Shown in pieces: positions 1-4,117 of a stretch of 5,916 nt of DNA. The stretch comes from Chromatiales bacterium (GTDB lineage Bacteria; Pseudomonadota; Gammaproteobacteria; Thiohalospirales; Thiohalospiraceae), in assembly GCA_026984715.1 (NCBI GenBank), contig JALSRO010000005.1, positions 1-5,916 of the forward strand, written 5' to 3'. Every line of letters starts with the position of its first letter. The stretch's first letter is position 1. The position numbers were made by a program, and so were the translations under genes. The notes beneath the pieces were generated by a model that was not told the origin of the DNA, searched no databases, and saw nothing but the letters and a program-made list of their open reading frames with translations.

Positions 1-618
1 AAAACCGAAAAACAGAAACTTAGCTATATCATAGGTTATCAGATCGGTTTTAATCTAAAACGTGAAGGAACGGAGATCGACCCATCGCTCCTCTCCGAGG
101 CCGTTCAGGATGCGCTGAATGGCTCCAAACCCAAACTTTCGAGGGAGGAGATGCAGGCCACCATGAAAGCAGTACAGCAGAGGAAAGCCGAGGAACGCAG
201 AGCCCTGCTGGAAAAGAATGAGAAAGCAGGCAGAGAGTTTCTGGCCGCGAACAAAAAGAAAAAGGGCGTAGTGGAACTACCCAGCGGCCTGCAGTACAAA
301 ATCATCAAAGAGGGTTCAGGCGCGAAACCCACCGCCAACGACACCGTCACGGTCAACTACAAGGGCACCCTGATCAATGGCAAACAGTTCGACAGCTCCT
401 ATGATCGGGGGCAGCCTGCCACGTTCCCGGTAAACGGCGTCATTCAGGGGTGGCAAGAGGCATTGCAGCTGATGAAGGTTGGAAGCAAATGGGAGATCTA
501 TGTCCCTGCCAAGCTGGCCTATGGGGTCCGTGGAGCAGGTAGCGACATCGGCCCCAACGAGACCCTTGTCTTCCAGGTGGAGTTGCTTGGGATCAAAAAG
601 AAAGAGCAGAAGAAGTAG
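1..618 (+). CDS. FKBP-type peptidyl-prolyl cis-trans isomerase, Mip/FkpA/FklB type (5' partial)
   Basis: This frame is open from the first base to the TAG at 616-618, giving 205 visible codons; the start and any signal peptide lie left of the window. Numbering from the first visible codon, residues 1-90 match the alpha-helical FKBP N-terminal dimerisation domain of Mip-like proteins (LSYIIGYQIG near the start, then a charged Lys/Glu helix). Residues 93-198 are the catalytic FKBP domain, with PSGLQYK, VNYKG (Tyr120), FDSSY (Phe130, Asp131), VIQGW (Val147, Ile148, Trp151), AYG (Tyr174) and ETLVFQVELLGI (Phe191), so the usual FK506-pocket residues are present. The family catalyses cis-trans isomerisation of peptidyl-proline bonds and usually works as a periplasmic or surface folding chaperone; location here cannot be decided without the N-terminus. 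The tail is lysine-rich (KKKEQKK). An ATG at 151 is internal, because the homology continues upstream of it. The gene converges on the polysaccharide genes and is probably unrelated to them. Confidence 0.95.
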   Translation, partial: KTEKQKLSYIIGYQIGFNLKREGTEIDPSLLSEAVQDALNGSKPKLSREEMQATMKAVQQRKAEERRALLEKNEKAGREFLAANKKKKGVVELPSGLQYKIIKEGSGAKPTANDTVTVNYKGTLINGKQFDSSYDRGQPATFPVNGVIQGWQEALQLMKVGSKWEIYVPAKLAYGVRGAGSDIGPNETLVFQVELLGIKKKEQKK

Positions 619-632
619 GAGCTCTTTCCGGC

Positions 633-672
633 ATCGGGGTGATACAAAAGTGCAGCGCTGTATCATCCCGAT
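633..672 (+). terminator. Strong hairpin after the isomerase gene, without a T-tract
   Basis: Fourteen bases at 633-646 (ATCGGGGTGATACA) pair with 659-672 (TGTATCATCCCGAT), with thirteen Watson-Crick pairs and one G-T. The loop is 12 bases and itself contains part of the palindrome CAGCGCTG (653-660). The hairpin starts 14 bp after the isomerase stop codon, which suits a transcript end or a 3' stabilising structure. It is followed by ACCACCACACC rather than a run of T, so it is not a canonical intrinsic terminator. Termination is inferred; the hairpin is seen. Confidence 0.45.
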
Positions 673-1053
673 ACCACCACACCTTATGCAATCCTGCTGT
701 AGTGCAAGTAGAAATGCCTGAAGAGCCAGCCAGAGAGATACTCCTCGGCCTGAGCTCTTTTCCCCCTCATACTGAGAACAGCACTCTCGTCTGGTACTGG
801 TACGCCAACCTGCCTGCACGGGAACTGACCAATAACGCCAACCTGCTCACGACAGGGATTTCAGTTTCTGGACGGTACGGCGGAAACGCTGCATTCCCGC
901 GTGATTAAAGGCCGGCCGGCACTGCAGCGCACCTGCCGATTCGACTGCAGCCACCGCCGGCAAGGGGTTGTCATTGATGCCGGCTGCAGAGTGAAACGTG
1001 ACAGATGCAATCCACCCGATTTCTCCACCGACAGAATGGTACGCTTTCAATTG

Positions 1054-1084
1054 TTAACCCGGCAACAATATATGTCGCATTCAG
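1054..1084 (+). repeat. Repeat copy A (left arm of element 1)
   Basis: Reads TTAACCCGGCAAC, then an AT-rich block, then TCGCATTCAG. It matches copy B (reverse strand) at 29 of 31 positions. Beyond 1085 it no longer follows the CCGTGGC continuation shared by copies B and C. Confidence 0.8.
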
Positions 1085-1252
1085 GGCTTCAGGCAGGCGC
1101 CGGAACAAGGCGCAGTGCGCAGGCAAGGGGCATTCCCTTGTCAAGGTCGCTCCAGTGCATCCCTGCACCCGCGACACTCGGAGATCCTGTCCAGCGCACT
1201 GCAACGCAGGTCAGGCCACGGCTGAATACGATATATATTGTTGCCGGGTTAA
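1054..1252. mobile_element. Inverted-repeat element 1 (MITE-like or structured-RNA repeat), arms A and B
   Basis: Two 31-base arms, 1054-1084 and 1222-1252, are inverted copies differing at only two positions (both transitions). Both arms begin, reading inward, with TTAACCCGGCAAC. The interior carries its own inverted repeats: GCAGTGCGC/GCGCACTGC (1112-1120 and 1194-1202), GGCAAGGG/CCCTTGTC (1122-1129 and 1135-1142), GTCGC/GCGAC (1146-1150 and 1171-1175) and GTGCA/TGCAC (1155-1159 and 1164-1168, loop TCCC). The whole could fold into a branched structure closed by the arms. There is no transposase frame, so if mobile it would be non-autonomous. TTAA borders both sides and could be a target duplication, but it is a palindrome and so would also be expected from the inverted repeat itself. 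The repeats are certain; the mobile nature is inferred. Confidence 0.55.
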
Positions 1253-1256
1253 TAGC
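1215..1256 (-). repeat. Repeat copy B (right arm of element 1)
   Basis: On the minus strand this reads GCTATTAACCCGGCAAC, an AT-rich block, TCGTATTCAG and then CCGTGGCC. The inner CCGTGGC extension is shared with copy C, and the outer GCTATTRAYCYGG with copy D. CTTTTGCTAT just outside it (1252-1261) recurs inside element 2 (3156-3165). Confidence 0.8.
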
Positions 1257-1294
1257 AAAAGCCTGAAACACCCCCTCGTCAAACTGGAACATCG

Positions 1295-1340
1295 GGCCTG
1301 CACCATGGTTGAGATGGGACACATATCGTCGCCGGGTCAA
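1295..1340 (-). repeat. Repeat copy E, diverged, overlapping a stop codon
   Basis: On the minus strand it starts TTGACCCGGCGACGAT and continues GTGTCCC. Over its first 23 bases it differs from copy B at five positions and from copy D at six, all transitions. Weaker similarity to D continues inward to a shared GGCC, about 46 bases in all. The TGA stop of the phosphoglycosyl transferase gene (1337-1339) lies inside its outer TTGA. I see no nearby inverted partner of its own. Confidence 0.6.
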
Positions 1341-3004
1341 GTAGTGATGAAGAGTCCTTTGACCCCCAGAATGGCCGCACTGGCCATGGCGCCAATCGCC
1401 AGTTCGTTCCAGCGATCCCGCTTTTCGATATTTATGAACTCACACCCATAGAACAAGATACCCAGGTAGAACAGTAGCGCGATGTTGGCATATCCCCCAA
1501 TCGGTGTCTGAGACAAGATCAACAGGGAGATCCCGGCGAACACCAGAAGATAATCCATCGTAGTGGTATAGAACTCCACCTTCCTGCGCCTGGGAGAGTA
1601 GATCATCGCCGTAACCAGACCGATGGCCAACAGGATAAAGAATCCCACATCGGCGACCCGCGCCCATACACCCTGCACGGGTGGATAGGTTATCTGAATG
1701 AACACTACGCTGGCCGCTACCACATAGATAAAGGTTCGATGGAGAATCGAGTGCGGCGTTTCATTGAGAATCAGTTCGGCCAGCATCGCGACGAAAACCA
1801 TAGCAGCCAGCATTCCCACATCTCTCGGCACCACTTCGAAGGCCAGGCTCGCCACCACCAGATAGACCGGAACGCCAAACTCTATCATCCGTCTGGGCAG
1901 CCACACCAGTACTCCGGGACTGCTGTATGCGAGATCGGTTGCCCGACGCTCCCTGGCCCGCCTCTCCGGCATCTTGTGATGCCATCCCCCTGTCTTCCTC
2001 CATCCAGAGCGGTAGATACGACGCAGCGTGGTTACCATGCCGATACAGAGAATGGTATAGACCAGAAGGATCACGACATCATTGGTATATGCCAGCATCC
2101 CTCCCATGAAGACGAAGAGGGTCTGCACCAGATAGAGAATCCCCACCGAACCTCGCTGGGAAAATCCCAGCCCGAGGATCAGGTGGTGGAAATGTTCCTT
2201 TGAGGGCTCGAACATGCTTGCGCCACGACGATAGCGTTTCAGCATCACCACCAGCAGATCGGCGATAGGCAGCCCCAGCAACAACAGAACGACTGACGGA
2301 TAGATGGAAGTATCGGGATTCTGGGTCAACATGATCACCAGAAAACCCATGGTAAAACCGATGAACTGACTTCCGCTGTCCCCCATGAAAACATTTGCCG
2401 GGTGGGTGTTGTATCGCAGGAAACCCAGAATACCGCCAACCACCGCCACGGCAATCATGGCCACCTGGGACCCGCCATCGAGATAGGAGAGCAGACCAAT
2501 GGCGCCCAGTGAAAGCAACGCCTCTCCGCCTGCCAAGCCATCCAGTCCATCTGAAGTATTCAGTGCATTGGTCATACCGACTACGGCAAAGACGGCGAAT
2601 GGGATTGAAAGATAGCTCGGCAGCTGGAAATGGTGACCGAGCAGCGGAAGGGTCGTGATCTGCATCCCGCCCCAGACCGCCAGCGGAATGATGGCAATCA
2701 GCTGCCCGGCAAACTTCACCTTGGCCGGAAGGTGGAAACGATCATCCAGAGAGCCGAATAGAAGCAGGACCAGTGAGCCAAACAGATACCACCCCACCAT
2801 CGCATCCAGCTGCACCCAGAGCAGAACGGAGAGCAACATACCGATTACGATACCCCACCCCCCCACTCTGGGGGTCGGCGCCAGATGCACACGCCGCTCA
2901 TCGGGATAGTCAATCATTCCCAGCCGCGGCGCCAGGCGCATCATCAAGGGGATAACCATGATACTCACGGCCACCGAGATGAACAGAATCAAAAAATATT
3001 TCAT
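1337..3004 (-). CDS. MraY/WecA-like undecaprenyl-phosphate sugar-1-phosphate transferase with extra C-terminal membrane domain
   Basis: This integral inner-membrane protein has 555 residues. Residues 1-330 match the polyprenyl-phosphate N-acetylhexosamine-1-phosphate transferase family: PRVGG (45-49), the Asp pair D87-D88 in LDDRF, NALNTSDGLDGLAGG (146-160, with D152 and D155), VFMGDSGSQF (205-214) and the HFHHL histidine motif (271-275). About ten or eleven hydrophobic segments run through this part. The family transfers a sugar-1-phosphate from a UDP-sugar to undecaprenyl phosphate on the cytoplasmic face, starting O-antigen, teichoic acid or exopolysaccharide repeats. All key acidic residues are present; serine replaces the usual Ile in the N-x-I-DGLDGLA motif. 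After a basic linker (residues 342-355) come about seven further hydrophobic segments (365-555), whereas WecA-type enzymes stop near 350-370. The ATG at 3002-3004 has a weak AGGA ten bases upstream. The position downstream of Wzz and kinase genes points to exopolysaccharide initiation. The sugar cannot be told from sequence. Confidence 0.93.
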   Translation of the reverse strand: MKYFLILFISVAVSIMVIPLMMRLAPRLGMIDYPDERRVHLAPTPRVGGWGIVIGMLLSVLLWVQLDAMVGWYLFGSLVLLLFGSLDDRFHLPAKVKFAGQLIAIIPLAVWGGMQITTLPLLGHHFQLPSYLSIPFAVFAVVGMTNALNTSDGLDGLAGGEALLSLGAIGLLSYLDGGSQVAMIAVAVVGGILGFLRYNTHPANVFMGDSGSQFIGFTMGFLVIMLTQNPDTSIYPSVVLLLLGLPIADLLVVMLKRYRRGASMFEPSKEHFHHLILGLGFSQRGSVGILYLVQTLFVFMGGMLAYTNDVVILLVYTILCIGMVTTLRRIYRSGWRKTGGWHHKMPERRARERRATDLAYSSPGVLVWLPRRMIEFGVPVYLVVASLAFEVVPRDVGMLAAMVFVAMLAELILNETPHSILHRTFIYVVAASVVFIQITYPPVQGVWARVADVGFFILLAIGLVTAMIYSPRRRKVEFYTTTMDYLLVFAGISLLILSQTPIGGYANIALLFYLGILFYGCEFINIEKRDRWNELAIGAMASAAILGVKGLFITT

Positions 3005-3061
3005 GAAAAGCCCATCCTGCCGGCCAAGAGACTTGGGGGACGACCGGTTATCTCGCCGGTA

Positions 3062-3101
3062 TCAGCCCGGCAACAATAGTCGTATTCAGCCGTGGCGCGC
3101 C
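3062..3101 (+). repeat. Repeat copy C (left arm of element 2)
   Basis: Reads TCAGCCCGGCAACAATA, then GTCGTATTCAG, then CCGTGGC. It lacks three bases of the AT-rich block compared with copies A and B, and is identical to B through TCGTATTCAGCCGTGGC. Confidence 0.75.
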
Positions 3102-3152
3102 GATTCACAGCATGGCAGCCCTTCGTCGGCGTAGCCACTCTGCTGTAGCCAC

Positions 3153-3161
3153 TTTATAGCA
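3153..3161 (-). promoter_or_regulatory. Possible extended -10 element for the transferase gene
   Basis: The minus strand reads TGCTATAAA, which fits an extended -10 (TGnTATAAT-like), about 150 bp upstream of the transferase ATG and inside element 2. No TTGACA-like -35 lies 16-18 bases upstream. This is a weak, motif-only call; read-through from the kinase gene is an equally good explanation for expression. Confidence 0.2.
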
Positions 3162-3183
3162 AAAGGAGGTGACTCGGGATGTA

Positions 3184-3230
3184 GGCCGGCACGCCGTGGC
3201 CGAATACGATATACATCGTTGCCAGATCAA
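3184..3230 (-). repeat. Repeat copy D (right arm of element 2), overlapping a stop codon
   Basis: On the minus strand it reads TTGATCTGGCAACGATGTAT, then ATCGTATTC, then GGCCACGGCGTGCC. The kinase stop codon TGA (3227-3229) lies inside its outer TTGA. The two codons before the stop (AGC TAT) are part of the GCTATT flank shared with copy B. Confidence 0.75.
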
Positions 3231-4105
3231 TAGCTGTAGTAACTGTAATAACCTTTCGTCCGTTCGCGCGATTTGTTTAGCACCGCTCCAATAAAATTCA
3301 TCTTCTGCAGCAGCTCACAGGAGTGGACGATATCCTCCTCCCTGCTTTTTCCCTCTTCCACCACGAGCATGGTAGCCTCCACCAGCGGCGCAAACGCCAG
3401 CACATCGGCCACCGCCAGCATGGGAGGGAGATCGAACAGGATGTAGCGGGAGCGATAGCGCTGTTTCAACTCCTGGACCAGCTCCTCCATGCGGGGCGAA
3501 GAGAGCAGCTCTGCCGAATTCGAGCGCGATTTGCCGGCCGGAAGCAGAACGAAACGCCCGACCCCGGGATTGATCAGCATCTTCTCCAGCGGAACCCCGC
3601 GAGTCAGATAGTCCCCAAGCCCGTATTTCGGCTTCAGTCCGAGATAGGTATGCAGTGAGGGACGGCGCAGATCGGCATCCACCAGCAGTACCGTCTTGTT
3701 CACCTCCATGGCGATACTGAGCGCAAGATTCAACGCAGTGAGACTCTTTCCCGCCCCGGGGGCGGGACTGGTGATTGCGAGAGTATTGGCGTTGTCCATC
3801 TCCCGCAGACGTTGCATCACTCGGGTACGGAGCAGCTTGTAGGCATTGACCCATGGCTCCTCCGGTGAACCTGCCAAGACCCTGTTACGTCGCAGCGTCT
3901 CCTGCGGAACCTTGATCACCTTGGTGTGGGTATAGGTAAGAGCCGAGCACCTGGTCGCCTGTGGAGCAGGCTTCACAGGCGATTCCGCCCTCTCTCTGGC
4001 CACAGGTCGCACCTTCTCCGGCACCCCCGGTCTTGGTTTAGCAGCCTTCTTTTCGGCCCCCTGCAGGGCCTCCTTTACCAGCTGCTCAATATGTTCTGTA
4101 CCCAC
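3227..4105 (-). CDS. Cytoplasmic bacterial tyrosine autokinase (BY-kinase, CpsD/EpsG/PEP-CTERM-locus type)
   Basis: The protein has 292 residues. Residues 1-55 are a charged, Pro/Lys/Arg-rich region. The kinase fold follows: a Walker A loop SPAPGAGKS (113-121, Lys120), Walker A' VLLVDADLRRPS (139-150, Asp143 and Asp145) and Walker B ILFDLPP (222-228, Asp225). The C-terminus GYYSYYSY is the tyrosine cluster that such kinases autophosphorylate. There is no membrane segment, so it acts as the separate cytoplasmic partner of the Wzz-like protein encoded just upstream, unlike the fused Wzc of E. coli. The oligomerisation motif E-x2-R-x2-R appears as N87-x2-K90-x2-R93, a degenerate form. The start is GTG (4103-4105), supported by GGAGGGG upstream, 12 bp after the neighbour's stop, so the two genes are almost certainly co-transcribed. 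The fold is certain; assignment to the XrtA-associated subfamily is inferred from the YTHTKVIKV and NRVLAG segments and from context. Confidence 0.94.
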   Translation of the reverse strand: MGTEHIEQLVKEALQGAEKKAAKPRPGVPEKVRPVARERAESPVKPAPQATRCSALTYTHTKVIKVPQETLRRNRVLAGSPEEPWVNAYKLLRTRVMQRLREMDNANTLAITSPAPGAGKSLTALNLALSIAMEVNKTVLLVDADLRRPSLHTYLGLKPKYGLGDYLTRGVPLEKMLINPGVGRFVLLPAGKSRSNSAELLSSPRMEELVQELKQRYRSRYILFDLPPMLAVADVLAFAPLVEATMLVVEEGKSREEDIVHSCELLQKMNFIGAVLNKSRERTKGYYSYYSY

Positions 4106-4109
4106 ACTG

Positions 4110-4116
4110 CCCCTCC
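4110..4116 (-). promoter_or_regulatory. Shine-Dalgarno site of the kinase gene
   Basis: The minus strand reads GGAGGGG, and its GGAGG lies six bases before the GTG at 4103-4105. This decides the GTG start, since no ATG is near. The site lies immediately after the stop codon of the chain-length gene, consistent with translational coupling. Confidence 0.75.
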
Positions 4117-4117
4117 A

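Larger units (their letters stand above)
619..1336. other. 718-bp intergenic region between convergent genes
   Basis: I see no supported protein or RNA gene here. Open frames exist on both strands but lack recognisable domains and Shine-Dalgarno sites, and they disagree with each other. The region holds the hairpin at 633-672, the inverted-repeat element at 1054-1252 and repeat copy E at 1295-1340. Smaller structures are the repeated GAGCTCTTT at 619-627 and 752-760, and an 8-bp inverted repeat CTGCAGCC/GGCTGCAG at 945-952 and 982-989. From 673 to about 1050 nothing else stands out, apart from a weak protein resemblance at 786-848 that is listed as a finding. Confidence 0.6.
3062..3230. mobile_element. 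Inverted-repeat element 2 in the kinase/transferase gap, arms C and D
   Basis: Arms C (3062-3101) and D (3188-3230) are inverted copies of the same repeat as element 1, joined by an unrelated interior. The pairing continues inward through AGCCGTGGCGCGCC and GGCACGCCGTGGCC with four transition differences. C lacks three bases in the AT-rich block. The interior has a 9-bp direct repeat GTAGCCACT at 3131-3139 and 3145-3153, and AAGGAGGTGA at 3163-3172. Flanking tetramers aligned with the TTAA of element 1 are TCAG on the left and TCAA on the right, so a target duplication is possible but imperfect. It fills most of the 222-bp gap and would form a long hairpin in a kinase-transferase transcript. 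The repeats are seen; mobility or an RNA role is inferred. Confidence 0.55.

Noticed and set aside
316..819. Minus-strand open frame across the isomerase gene end
   Set aside because: It is a shadow of the isomerase reading frame, and its first part crosses the post-gene hairpin.
1054..1252. Integron attC site formed by arms A and B
   Set aside because: The ends read CCCGGCAAC and GTTGCCGGG, which do not fit the RYYYAAC/GTTRRRY core. There is no integrase or cassette structure.
901..1451. Overlapping plus-strand open frames (901-1266 and 1005-1451) as genes
   Set aside because: They run through the inverted-repeat element and into the antisense of the transferase gene, and have no domain, no Shine-Dalgarno site and no agreement with each other.
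3043..3060. ACCGG/CCGGT inverted repeat upstream of the transferase gene as an operator
   Set aside because: A five-base match is expected often by chance in this GC-rich sequence, and nothing else supports a binding site.
1054..3230. CRISPR array
   Set aside because: The copies are irregularly spaced, in both orientations and split by a gene, with no unit-length spacers or cas genes.
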